Below, one piece after another: positions 11,143 to 23,192 of a stretch of DNA of 64,000 nucleotides. A model generated the notes under the pieces. It did not search any database. It had not been told where the DNA came from and saw nothing but the letters and a program-made list of their open reading frames with translations. A program made the translations under genes and the position numbers. Origin of the DNA: Rusavskia elegans (Eukaryota; Ascomycota; Lecanoromycetes; Teloschistales; Teloschistaceae); contig SAUG01000006.1 in assembly GCA_011316305.1 (NCBI GenBank), positions 186,001 through 250,000 of the forward strand, given 5' to 3'. Position 1 is the stretch's first letter; each line of letters opens with the position of its first letter.

Positions 11143-14100
11143 AGGTTCGGATAAAAGAAAATTTAGATTCCCTATATAATATTATAATCCTACTTTCTAT
11201 TTTTTTCTTCTTTCTATTTTTCTTTAATAATATTATATTTTTCTAAGCTAAATAATTTATATAAAAACTATATTTTTTTTTAGCTTTTAATTAATTTTAT
11301 ATTAAATAAAATTATATCTATTCTATATAATAATTTTTAGATTAAAGTTTTAAAATATATAATTAACCGCCGGCTTTATAGCTAAAATATTATTTAACGG
11401 ATTTATATAAAAGATTTTAAAATTTTTTTAAATTATATTTAAATTCTTTTCTAGTAAATAAAATTTAATAATAAAAAGTTCTTTTATATTTTATAGTACG
11501 AAAGTTATTAAATTAGCTAAATTAGTTTTATTCGACTATAATAAATTTTAAGATTTATATAATAATAGAATTTAGTAGAAGAAAAAAAATAGATTATCTA
11601 AACTATAAATAACCTTATTATATAAAAGTTTAAATTTAAAATTATCTAGAATTTAAATAAAATTAAATTCTATAACTATTTTTATAAATATAAAAAGTTT
11701 ATTAAAAGATTATATAGTATCTTTTTCTATTCTATAATTACTAACCTTTTTTAAAAACTATTTTTTTTTCTAATATTACTTTTTTATATCTAAAGATATT
11801 AACTAATATTTTATAAATATATAATTATTTCGGAAGGAATATATTATACCCGGATTAAATTTTATCTAGTCTTTTAATAATTATAATAAATTAAAAGCGT
11901 ATAGTATTAAAATTTATATTAATATTAATATTTTTATTTACTATATTTTTTAAATCTATATTAGAATTTCTGTTTATATATTAATTAATATTCTAAAATA
12001 GTATTTTAACTATATAAAATTATTTAAATAAATAGTATCTATTATATAATTAGATTAAAAAATAGAAATATTAATAATAATAGATATATATTACTAACTA
12101 TATTATATAATCTATAAAAATATAGTATTTCGGAACTATTTCGTCTATAATATAAACATTAAAAATTAATATATTAAATTCTAATAGAAATAGTTTATAA
12201 AAAGTTATTTCTTTTATTAGATTATATATTTTTTCCTTTTTAATTAAAAGAATTCTACTAACTTTATATAAATTTTAGAATTACTTTTAAATTTTTTTTA
12301 AACTAGCTTTTTTAATATATATAAAATTAAAGATTTTATTACTTTTTTTATAATCTACTTCCTAATTATTTACTATAAAATTGGAAGGTTTTTTAGTAAA
12401 TAAAATAACTACTATATCCGGAAATAGAAAAATAAATTTAATAGTTTAAAAAATAAACTATATATATTCTATATATATCTACTAGATACGGTATATAACT
12501 ATACTATATATCTATCGCCTAAAAAGTTAACGGAGTTTTAAAATAATATTAAAAAATAAAATAAATTTAATAAAATTTCTAAATTATATAATAATCTAAT
12601 TTCAATTAGATAAAGATAAATATTTTTTTCTAATAATATTCGAATAGTATATAGTATAACTCTAGCTTTTCGGCTTTAATCTAGCCGACCTACTACTAAT
12701 TCTATATAATAAATAAATAAAACCTTATTATATAATCTATAAAAATCTTCGGAAAGTACTATATAATTATTAAATAAATAGAATAGACCTATAATTAGAT
12801 TTTATATAGAAACTAAAAGGAAATAGATATTAATAGCTATTAGAAAACTTTATAGAAAACGTATAAAAAGTAGATTTAATAGATAATCTAAAATATATAG
12901 TTAATAATTTAGACGATATTAGTAATAAAAGTTAATACTATTACTGATTAACTAATATATATATAGTTTATATAATAACTTTAAACTTTTTTATTTCTAT
13001 TATCTATTTATATTTTTTTTTTTTTAAAATTAATTTTTATTATATAAGCTTTTTCTATCTAATATATCTATTTTTTAATAGTTAAACCCCTTTTATATAG
13101 TATATAAAGTCTTATATAGTAGATTCGATATCTATAATAATAAATCGAAATACTTTTAAAATTATAATATAGAAAAGTACTATCTAATACTAGACGACGA
13201 CGAAATAAATTTTATATAATTTAATTTTAGAATTTAAAAGCTAATATCGATACTAGATTATTTTTATTTTTAATAATACTTTTCCGCGAATTTATATAAT
13301 ATTTTAAATTCCGGATATAGTTTTTACTATATCTTTTTCTAACTTTTATCGCTCTATTTAATATAGTTTTTTAAATTATATAATTTAATATTTTAATAGA
13401 AAATTTTAAAACTTCTAATTTTAAAGGATTTTATTTTATATAAATCTTTTTATATAATATTAATTTTAGATTGAATTTATTAGAGGTCCTATCTAGTAAC
13501 TATAGTTATACGGTCCTTTTTTTCCTTCTTTTTTTTTTTATAACTATCTTTTCGACTAGTAGGACGTAAAGATATTAAACGGTTTATAATATTTAATAAA
13601 AAATGAAAATAAAATAGATAGAAATCTATTAGTTAAATATTTAAAAAAAAAAAAAAGTTATTATATTATTTATATTCTAAATTTATTTTTAAATTATCGA
13701 AAACCGAATTTATATTTATAAAAATAGTTAAAATAAACTATTAGATTATATAATAACGAAGTAAAATTTTATTATATTCTATATTCTATTTATATAATAT
13801 TTATATTTTTTTAGATATTTTTTAAATTATAATTAATAATAAAAATAATAATAGTTTATAAAAATTTATTTATAATATTATTCTAGTAATAGTTTATTAT
13901 TAAATAATAAATATCGAAAAAAAGAAATTATATAGATTTATTTTTAAAATCTATTTTATAATTTTAATATTAGTTAAATATAGTATTATTCGATTTAAAA
14001 AGATTAATTATATATAAACTATTATAAAGCTTCTAGATAGTTTTAATTCTATTTCGAACTACTATTTAATCTATTTAATTATCTATTATATTATTAAAAA

Positions 14101-16029
14101 AAGTTCTTTTTTATATAAATAAAATATTAAAATAGAACTATCGGATAGCTAGAATCTAAATCTTCTATTACTAAAAATTAAAATAAAAATAAAACTATTA
14201 ACTACTATATAAATTAAAAAAGAGCCTTTAATATCCCGAATTAAAATAGAACCAGCTGCTATATAAAGGAAAAAGACTATAATTATTAATTTTAAATATT
14301 TTCGACTTCTATTAATAAAAGAAAATTTAGTAAATCTTTTATTTTTTATTATATAAAATAGACTCGAGACTATTATAGCTAGTATATTTTTAACTTTTTA
14401 TATAATAAATCTTTCCGTTCTATTTCTATTACTATTTAGCCTATTAATAAAATCGATAATATAGAATATTAATAAAATAATTAGTAATTTTAGCTATTAG
14501 GCTAAATAGTAATATTATATAAAACTAGAATAGTAGAAAATCTTTTAAAATTAGATTTTAAATAACGAGGCTTTAGACTACGGAGCTAAAAGACTATATA
14601 ATATTAAAAAATAGATATTTTATATAATAAAGGCTTTTATTTATTAGAATAAATATTAATAGAAATAGAAATAGTAAAAAAAAATTATATAATAAAAAGA
14701 TAATAGAAAAATACTATAACTAGACTAATTATATTATATATAAAAATATAAATTTAATTTTAATTTCTATCTATTTTAATTTATACTAGCTTTATATAAG
14801 CTAGTAGTTTAATATTTATATTACTACCGACTCGTATTACTAGTTTTAATTATTATATAAAAGTTTAGATTATTAATTAAATCCCGAAAGAATAGATATA
14901 TAATAGCTATTTATAGTCGATATAAAAATTATAAAATAGAAAAATAGTTCTAAAAATAGAACTATTTATTATCTATCTAACTATTTTTTTATTTTATATA
15001 TAATAAATTATATAATAAAATAGATCTAAAAACTAGGCCGAAAATTATCTAATTAGATACTAGAATTATAATACTAGTAAAACTACCGCTAATATCTAAA
15101 TTTCTAGAAAACTCTATATTAATCGGACTATTATCGTCCGATAGACTATTTTAAATTTTATTATTATTACTATTATTATCCGAAAACTCTAATAAATTTA
15201 ATAATAAAGATTTTTTATTATTATTATTTAAAAACTCGGATAAAGAATTATTATTTTATATAATATAATATATAGCGTAGTTAGACTATTTATAATTAAT
15301 ATAATATTTATTATAGTATCCGGATAAATAGATATATAATAAAAAAGTCTTCCGGTATTTTAAATTTTAAAATTTTTAATAGTTTTTATAAAATTAAATT
15401 ATTAGTTAGTTTTAAAACTAGATAAAAATAGCCGCTATATATAAAAGGCGGAATATTACAATTTTTATTACTATAATAATCTAGAGGTTATATATAATAT
15501 TATATTCTAGTAAAACTAAAATAATATAATTTCTATCTATTTATATAAATAAAATAAAATTTTAATTAATAATTATAAAAATTAGTTAACCCGAAAACCT
15601 ATTAATTTATATAAAAATATTTATTTATAAAAGTATTATCTATTATATAATTAGTATAAAATCCTTTATTATTATATAATAAATAGAATATTCTAGAAAT
15701 AAAAAGATAAAATAAAGTAAAAATTAAATATTATATAAAATAGGAATTAAATACTATATATATTTTAAAAAAATTAACTTTTAATAAAAAAAAAAAAAAA
15801 AAAAAGTTTATATAAAGACTTTTATATATTTCTAATTTAGATAAATACGCGTTTAATAGCGGCTATTTATATTATTATAATTTTTTAAACCTTCGAATCT
15901 AATTATATAGTAAATATAGTATTAAATATAAGCTATAGAGGTTATTAAAATATAATAAAAAGTTAAAAATCTACTATATAACTAGGTATTTATAGCTTTA
16001 AAATCCTAGGATCGACGTTCTACGGCTTA

Positions 16030-16069
16030 AGGAATTATTTTGTCTGGAAGCCTCCTACCGTCCGCCATA
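16030..16069 (-). repeat. Right terminal inverted repeat (40 bp)
   Basis: Perfect reverse complement of 11103-11142; homology stops at 16030. The right TIR ends 112 bp before the CHM7 start codon. Confidence 0.92.
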
Positions 16070-16075
16070 AAGGAG
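16070..16075. repeat. Right target-site duplication AAGGAG
   Basis: Second copy of the 6-bp duplication flanking the element. Confidence 0.8.
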
Positions 16076-16181
16076 ACGGGATCAACCTCGGCATAAGTTA
16101 GAATTCGCTTCTCCGTTTGCACTGCTAGAGCATTGGGGATCATCAAATGTGTCTTGGCACACTGGTCGAGTTGGATATACA

Positions 16182-17856
16182 ATGAGTGATCTACTGCAGT
16201 ACATACTCAGTCAACAAGATCAGTTCAGAAGGTCAAGCCCCAGGATCTCCGTTATGTGCATTCATGTAGCTAACAAGTTCAGAGCACGCATTCCGTCCCT
16301 GTTTTCCGACTTCACCGTACAGCGGCACACCAATCCCGACGGCTATTACGCGAACGTGAACATCTGGGAAGAGGTCTTGTGCAGAGCAGCCCGTGCTGGC
16401 TTGGTTGTTGGGCGGGATGGGACAGTCCAGAGACTCTCACTGGAAGCTGGTCCGTACCTGCTGCAAAAGTTGGAAAGTTCAGAATGGGGAAGGCCGCTAG
16501 CTATAAACGCGGTTATAGTAGGTACTTGCTCTCGGTACCTTCGTGGCCCATCCACAACACCTAATGTCTCTGGATGAAGGATGAAGCAATTTCACGGCGT
16601 CAAATGCTATCCTACCAGGCCTTTTTGGCCTCTCCCCATAGCATCTATAGCCGAAGCTGGACCGAACTACCCTGGCGCTTTGTAGCATGGGGACTGGAAC
16701 AGATGGGATTACGCCAAACGGTTTCCAGCACAGACACCCGACAATCCAGGGAACTTGTGTTGATCCCAAACGTGGAGGTAAGCGCCTATGCCCCAAGCCT
16801 TCGCCGTCACTCAGACTTTCCAGAAAGTGGCTGGCAGAATCTTGACCCATTTCGAAAAATACAGCAGCCAAGTTGATCGAACGTTCACTACAGCCATGTT
16901 CAGCAGAGAAGCAGCGGCAGCTTTGGAGATTGATGGTGATTTAGCGGATAAAGACCTTACCGTCTTACTCAAATACTTGGCACGTGATAGACAAGTTCTT
17001 GTAACCGACGGAAAAGTAAATCGTACTGGACTTTTCCGGTAAGGATTTTGGCTAACACTTGCAGGTGGTCAGAATCACCCGTTCCACCGAGGTCGTGTCG
17101 CCAATTACCAAAGAAGACCGCGCAATTGCATCCCTGAAATCCCTGATAGAAGACATCGGGCGGCAGGTACGCGCACTCGAGGCTCAAATAGCTAATTCGA
17201 GAGAGAAGAGCCAAAAAGCAGTCGAGACTAAGAACCGACCATCCGCCCTTGCGGCACTCAGGTCAAAGAAATCAGCCGAGTCGGTCCTAGCTCAACGCAT
17301 GGACACTCTTTTTCAGCTTGAGCAAGTCCTTGGCAGTATTCAACAAGCTTCGGACCAAGTTGCAATGGTTGGCGTTATGAAAGACAGCGCCCGAGTCCTT
17401 CGTGGACTTAACGCCAAAGTTGGCAGTGCCCATGACGTTGAGAACGCCCTCGAGAGCTTGAAAGAGGAGATTGGTATGGTTGAGGATATAGGCTCAGTCA
17501 TTAGTGAAGCCGGGCAAGAGATCAACGTTGCCGATGAGAACGAGATCGACGAGGAACTTGGCGCTTTACTGCGTCAAAAAGAGAAAGCGGAAGAGGAAGA
17601 GGCCGTGGAGAGCACCAAGCAAAGACTTGCTGATCTTCAGACGGAGGACAACACTGAAGCTAATCGTGCACAAAAGCCTACGCTTTGGACCGACGAAAAC
17701 CCTACGGTTCCAAGCGAAACTTCTGGCTCAACGTCCTCCAGGGAAGACAGCGCACTTGAAACCGTGCCCCTGGACGGAGAGAAAGCTTCATCTCCTGATT
17801 CGAGTCGAGCAAGCCACAATCGGAGGGAGTCTGATCACGCTATTTTGGAAAGTTAA
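16182..17856 (+). CDS. CHM7: ESCRT-III-like nuclear envelope protein Chm7 (CHMP7)
   Basis: SNF7-family protein that recruits ESCRT-III to the nuclear envelope for pore surveillance and sealing. Exons 16182-16231, 16283-16517, 16580-16777, 16824-17015 and 17065-17856 keep phase and give 488 residues; introns are 46-62 bp with CTAAC/CTAAT branch sites. The N-terminal winged-helix part has LPSLFSDF-type sequence (ARIPSLFSDFTVQRHTNPDG), NVNIWEEVLCRAARAG and EWGRPLAINAVI, then SWTELPWRFVAWGLEQMGL. The last exon is the charged helical SNF7 core (EDRAIASLKSLIEDIGRQVR onward) with AESVLAQRMDTLFQLEQVL and MKDSARVLRGLNAKVG. The C-terminal tail is acidic and disordered. The ATG at 16182 is used because no upstream in-frame ATG exists. 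The promoter is shortened to about 110 bp by the neighbouring element. Confidence 0.87.
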
Positions 17857-18135
17857 GTTGGAATGTGTGCATCATACCACTTTGAAATGGATGCAGTGCC
17901 AGTGCGAGTGTTCAGAACTACCGAGGCGTATTATCCCAATCCAATCCAATGGGGTATCAATGTGGCAAGGACATAACCTTGCCTGGAAGCAATCGACTCC
18001 TTCATTGGCGCACCAGCTTGTCTCCAACGCAGCTCAGCACAGCTCAGTCAAGATTCGAGAGTCAGGATTCGAGCCAACACTGCTGGGTTGATGTGACCAA
18101 ACGGTTAAAGAACACAGACGGATCAGGATTGATTC

Positions 18136-19385
18136 TCAATTATCCTCCGAATCAGGGATGGTACGGCTGGTGGGTCTCTCCGGAAGGCTGTCTGTCAATC
18201 GTGGGGAGGCCGTGGACTCATGGTTTTCCTGATCTAGGATTACCTGGGCAGGGCTTCCACTTTTCACAGGGCTGCTACCAGCTCTTCCAGTATTCCGAGC
18301 TTTCGAGATGAGGTCTTGGAAATCAGAACTATGATTCGCACTCCAAGCCGCGCCATCAAAATCCTTTCTCATGATCGAGCCAGCGTTGTTCAGCTCATTG
18401 CCAGAACTCGCAATTGAACGTCCGGTGGTTCTGTCCCAAATATCCAACTCACGAAGCATCTCACGCTTGGATTTGGGCCTTGATGAATCTGCATTTGCAT
18501 TCACTATATTGATCCATTCAGCGTGCCGTCGAATGAGTAATAGTCTGGGACCGGTAGTGGGTATCCCCAGTTCGGATAGCTTCTTCCGCAACGCGACATC
18601 TTTCATCAATGAGTAATTAAGTTGTGGCAGCCGCTCTGGTGGTTTTACGTTCGTGCGTGATGTCCCAATTACCTCGACTGAAGGGGCTCTTCCAGACTTT
18701 CTCAGATTGGGTGATGATGCGGCATCAGGTTCGTTGTGCGTGTCGAGATGCAGAAAGACGGCTTCCTCTTTCATCCTTTGGCCGCAGATAGGGCAGGCTG
18801 CGGAACCATTGCCTTTGGTTATCTCAGCAGTCTGACTGTGATGGTACAGAGCGATGTCTTACCATCGTGGTTTGCAATGGCCTCGACCTGCACTTCTTCG
18901 TCAGATGATTGAGTTGTAGCGTGGTTCGCGCCGTCAGATAGCCGTTTGTCCTGGGAGCGCGTTTTCCTCCGCTGTACAGTGATTGTTGGCTCGTCCGTAT
19001 CCTCTTCTAGGTCAGTATCGTCAAGCTTCCTCTTAGGTCCAGATATCTTGACATCGGAATGTTTAGATTCACGTCTGGCGAGTGACGATAATGAGGGTCG
19101 TGCACTTTGAAAAGCCTCGACGATTTCTTGTACGGTCCAGTTGCGTCGTAACCTCAGCTCTTGATCTGCGGTGCGACAAACGGGACATTTGCCATCATTG
19201 GTCAAGCATCGCCGGATACATATGGAGCAGAAAGTATGGGAACAGCTTGTTATCATTGGAGTATCAAAGAAATCCTTGCAAACTTGACACCGAAGGGCTG
19301 ATTCGACGGGTGCAAGCTTGGGTACCGTAGTGTTGAGCCAGTCAGATGGGTCCGCCACATCCGAGGAACTAGCTGTGGTATTCAT
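18136..19385 (-). CDS. RAD18: Post-replication repair E3 ubiquitin ligase Rad18
   Basis: RING E3 that monoubiquitinates PCNA at stalled forks, with Rad6. Exon 1 is 19385-18863 and exon 2 is 18812-18136 (50-bp intron, GTAAGA...CAAAG), 399 residues. The RING is residues 33-70 (C33, C36, C48, H50, C53, C56, C67, C70) in the usual position near the N-terminus. A basic linker follows, then a zinc finger at C181/C184/H196 with His200 as fourth ligand where Rad18 UBZ fingers usually have Cys. Next is a SAP-like helix pair (LNYSLMKDVALRKKLSELGI..GPRLLLIRRHAEWI) and the Rad6-binding-type helix (SKREMLRELDIWDR). It is convergent with CHM7 across 279 bp. Identification is strong from domain order. Confidence 0.88.
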
Positions 19386-19916
19386 GATAGACTCGCAGTC
19401 TTCGAAGGTACGGGTGAACTGCAAGATTGTTGCAATCCCATCTTGTCGACAATTGTTTGTGGCTGCGATCAACGTCGAAATAACGCAGATCCGGTGCTAT
19501 TTAGGCGCGGTCGCGTCACGCGTCTATAGATCAAAATGCCAAGGAGTTAACGACCCGTTCAAGTTTGAACTTTCCAAGCCTGGCACATGTTTTCCACACC
19601 TCAAAATCCAGCCCTGCACTCTGCAGGCTTAAAAAACAGGATGCAGCATTCTAGTAGATAAGGTAGGTCACGAGCTGAATTGATCTAAGAAATGTTCTGC
19701 CTATGAAATCTGCTCATGTGGCTATGTCCTGCCTGCCTCCATGCAGGAACAAAAATTGATCCATATTGCCACGTGGTTTCGTTTCTGTATACCTGCATGC
19801 AGACTTTATCATTTGCGCTTACGGACTGATAAGGATCCCGTCTGCAGGGAGATTATTGTATCACTAGTGTATTCTACGGGGTTAAAGTCAGGGACCATTT
19901 CTGTCATTGAAGGTGG
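19386..19916. other. RAD18 upstream region, no gene seen
   Basis: Promoter side of RAD18, followed by non-coding sequence with several PstI-like CTGCAG/TGCATGCAG palindromes. No coding support. Confidence 0.55.
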
Positions 19917-20385
19917 GTCTTAAAAGCCCTATCCGTACCATCGTCTTTGGCGCTATATGCTCTTTCCTTCTTGCCCTCCCCGCGCTTGGCTCTCAGTTCG
20001 CCTTCTACGGCAGTTACGGCACGACCTCAATAGCAACGGCGGGCCTTTACATCTCTTACGGTAGGTCCAATGTAATATATCTCGATCGGTGGCATTTGAG
20101 CCACCTTCTAGGCATCCCTATCGTGCTGACGCTCGTCTACCCTCTTAATTTTAGGGGCGGTCCCTTCAAGCTCGGAGCTGCTTCCAAACCGATTGCAATA
20201 CTGGCATTCTTGTAGCTCGGGTTTATCACAGTTGTTTTCTGCCTGCCGACACTGAACCCGGTCACCCGCTCGACTTTCAACTACACACCCGTAGCGCTTA
20301 GTGTTGTTGGCTTGTTCGGCTTCGGCAGCTGGGCCTTATGGGCGCGGCGATGGTTCACGGGCAGATGTCGTGCTCACTGTCGGAT
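19917..20385 (+). pseudogene. 3' relic of an amino-acid/GABA permease
   Basis: Conceptual translation gives the last transmembrane part of a fungal APC-family amino-acid permease: RTIVFGAICSFLLALPALGS, then TSIATAGLYISY, an intron at about 20060-20111 (GTAGGT...TCTAG), then IPIVLTLVYPLNFRGGPFKLG and, after a stop, LGFITVVFCLPTLNPV and NYTPVALSVVGLFGFGSWALWARRWFTG. The in-frame TAG at 20213-20215 stands where relatives have Trp (TGG), a CpA>TpA change on the opposite strand. Nothing of the N-terminal two thirds is present upstream, so this is a truncated, mutated fragment. Confidence 0.75.
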
Positions 20386-23192
20386 CTGTACTCGACAGTT
20401 GGATTTCTGGGGTGAGGAGATGGTTGGCAGGACGGATACGGCAGAATCGGATAAAAGGCATGACTGACATCAGAGGCTGGAGTCTTCGGAGTCGACGGGT
20501 CCGAAGCCGAATGATAAAAGGCGAGCCTCAGTCCGTCGTTGAACGCAGAGTTTTGTGCTAATTCTGTAAGTAGGGGCCAGATCACTGTCGATAGGGATTT
20601 TGGGGTCCGGGAGTACGAGGGATTGTAGATATCCGGGCCCTGGGAGGGAGGTAATCTGTTCTCTATACAATGGGTGCATATATCTCTATACCACCGTGCA
20701 GATGCAAGTCGCTGCCAGTCCATCTAATTCCTCTCCCTTTATGAGATCCGAATCTGGTGGGCGACTCGTGCAATCGATAGGGATGCCTCGACTTGGCGGA
20801 GCAGGCATTCGATACCTCGACTGCCAGCCCAATCAGATGCCTTACCAACGCACGAGATAGAAGGCAGCCCAATCTCTCGATCAACCCAGCTCACACCATC
20901 ATGATAACCTATCGTCTTAACTTCAACACAAGCCGTGACTCCATTGGACCCCATCCCAGGCTGCGCGTGCCCCCATTGGAGTCATACATGCACGCTGGTT
21001 CCAACAGCCTAAACCGACGGCTTCGCAGCGCTGTTTCTTTCTTTGTTTGACCAAGATTTTATGATATACTCACGATTGTTAGATGGCTGCTTTTTCAATC
21101 GAATCTAGGTTGCCTGAATCTTGCAGCAGGACTTGCGTGTGAAGTAGTCAGCTCGCCTGCTCGAGATGGATTAGACGCGAAACATAAGGTACTCTCTTCC
21201 GCGCACGCGCAACATGATTGGCTACACAAGCGCTTCTGATTAGGAGGGGGCACGGACGCTGTCAAGGGTTGTTCCCTCGCTCATTCGTAGGAAATGGTAA
21301 CTCCCTCGCACCACTCTTGTATGCTCGCTCGTTGTCGCTTACTTTCATCATATACTTTTCGTTGCCCAAGCTGAGAAAAATACTGGCAGTGGCTGCCTTC
21401 ACTCGCTAAGCGGGGACACCGATTGGCGGCTTTATACGGCTGCTGGGGTGCAACAAGGCTTATATTGAAGCTGCTGCAGTGACATCGTTCACTTGTCTGA
21501 CCACCCTCCCAGTAAGATATTGTCGATCAGCCTCGTCAGACACGACCACTAATCCCCAGTCCTAAATATTTTACCACACTGCCCGCTTTTAAGGTCCTCT
21601 TGGCCCCCATACCAGCTACATCAATGTGCAAACAAGTGTGACTTATGCCTCTTGCGTGGCTGCATGTCAACGGGCTACTTATGATCGACACTCATTTGCA
21701 TGTTTCGGTCTCACCAGGTGACTATCTAACAAGAGGGTTACACGACGCAACCCTCATTGCAGCCTTTGACAACTTGGACTTGGCCCCAGTGTAAGTAGGC
21801 GTGTGATTGACGAACAACCTCCGGGATAGAGGTCCCCCTGCAAATTCAAGGAGGACTATGAACCCCAATTACTCTAAGTTGCTTTCCCCTCGCACAACCC
21901 GACACTATTTCCTATATCAATTTCCGTGTGACATGTACTGTACTCGTCTTAGTTGTCGAGTATGCTATCTTGTAGAGCCAGATCTATGAGCTTTATTGCG
22001 AACAGATCTACCATAGGAAATACTAAGGCCCAAAGATTTCCTAGTACACTAGCAGAGCTTACTTGGAATACCAGTATATTGTTTCAAATCTCCATTTTGA
22101 TCCCTTCGTTTGCTAAAATACGTGTTGCCTCTGCTCTAGAGGACTCGTTATGTCAACCTATGTTATACCACAGACCAATCGCAATGAGAGGGATATAACA
22201 GCCGTTACCTCGAAGAAGAACATCGTTCTATCGATTGCCTGGATGTTAGATATGAGTGACTGACTCTTGGTAGGGCCGCTAGCAGACGAATCGATAGGAG
22301 CGAATTACCAGCTCGCTCGATCACCTTCTTCACACAATACTCAAGAACAGTAGCTTCATGGAGACCCTGGTCAGGAACTGACCAGATGACTACTCCTGTG
22401 CTTCTCCGCTATATCGTCACATGCTGTTGAACAAGGCCCAGCTCTGAAGTAAGATTTCTGGGATTACGGTCTTGCAGCTGCAAGCTATGCTCAAAGAGGC
22501 AATTTACTTGTCAGCAGAAAAAGCTCTTTCCCGCCGCCAAACCGTGTGAGCGTTGCCAGGACTGCTGTTGCTCGGTCTTCCAAGTAAGGCAGCCTTCCGT
22601 GGATCATTGTTGGCGTCTTCCTTCCAGCAGCCGAAAGTTTGATGCATGGCTAAGACGAGGCCACCAGATGACCTACCGGAAGATGCCGGTAAGCAAAGCC
22701 AACTATCATACAGCGACCATTCACCGACTGGTTGCAACATGATTGCTCTGGCGATGGCCATGTCTAGGTATGCTCATAGGCCTAGGTGAGGCGAGACATG
22801 ATGCGGGGTCTCAGTATGATCTTCGATCGCAACCTTGTACGGTATGCCAAAACCTAAAAATCAGTCTAGCGCTTCGTAGGCCTCCTAGGAGCTGAACGAA
22901 ATAAACTTGGAAATGCAAGTACACATCCCACTCTCCCATGAGCTTACCATGCATGCAAGAGCAGGGCGACAACATCAACGTTGCAGTGCAGATCGGAGCC
23001 TGGTACGAAGTTGGGAGAATACCTCCTTGAGCCAAAGTGTTCTTGGCCAGCCCCTTCCGTGAAAGATAAAAGGGGGCTTCCTTTCCCATTGAAACATCAT
23101 CCTTCAGCAGACGACAGTCTCATATCCACAGATTATTCCCCAACATCCAGTAACCGCTCAATTCACGACTGAATCGTTCCCGGAGCCCCATC
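20386..23192. other. Gene-poor interval, one dispersed repeat
   Basis: 2.8 kb without a supportable gene. It holds copy B of the tRNA-like repeat (20785-20868). A minus-strand frame of 85 codons at 22504-22761 has no recognisable features. Base composition is ordinary, so this is not RIPped. Confidence 0.55.
20785..20868 (-). repeat. tRNA-like dispersed repeat, copy B
   Basis: By eye it is roughly three-quarters or more identical to copy C at 28809-28893. Its reverse complement carries GCGTTGGTAAGGCATC (D-arm/box A-like) and GGTATCGAATGCC (box B-like) about 35 nt apart, as in a tRNA-derived SINE head. Confidence 0.65.

Larger units (their letters stand above)
11103..16069. mobile_element. 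RIP-degraded DNA transposon with perfect 40-bp TIRs
   Basis: The 4,967-bp element is bounded by perfect 40-bp inverted repeats beginning TATGGCGGACGG and flanked by AAGGAG on both sides. Between the TIRs the DNA is overwhelmingly A/T, no frame longer than 60 codons remains, and CA and TG dinucleotides are almost absent, while CpG (for example CCGCCGGC near 11366) survives. That is the signature of RIP (CpA>TpA on both strands), not of CpG deamination. Inverted ends exclude an LTR retrotransposon. The superfamily cannot be told because the transposase is destroyed; a 6-bp duplication does not fit Tc1/mariner (TA), hAT (8) or MULE (about 9). It may also be a non-autonomous derivative. Confidence 0.85.

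Noticed and set aside
11103..16069. AT-rich block as an LTR retrotransposon, nuclear mitochondrial insertion or centromere fragment
   Set aside because: The end repeats are inverted, not direct, and the block has exact transposon-style ends with a target duplication; no mitochondrial reading frames remain, and only CA/TG are depleted, which is RIP.
16815..16823. Alternative acceptor of CHM7 intron 3 at 16814
   Set aside because: It would leave a 37-bp intron, shorter than all others here; the acceptor at 16823 keeps phase with 46 bp.
22504..22761. 85-codon minus-strand frame MAIARAIML...
   Set aside because: Not recognisable and isolated in a gene-poor stretch; insufficient support.
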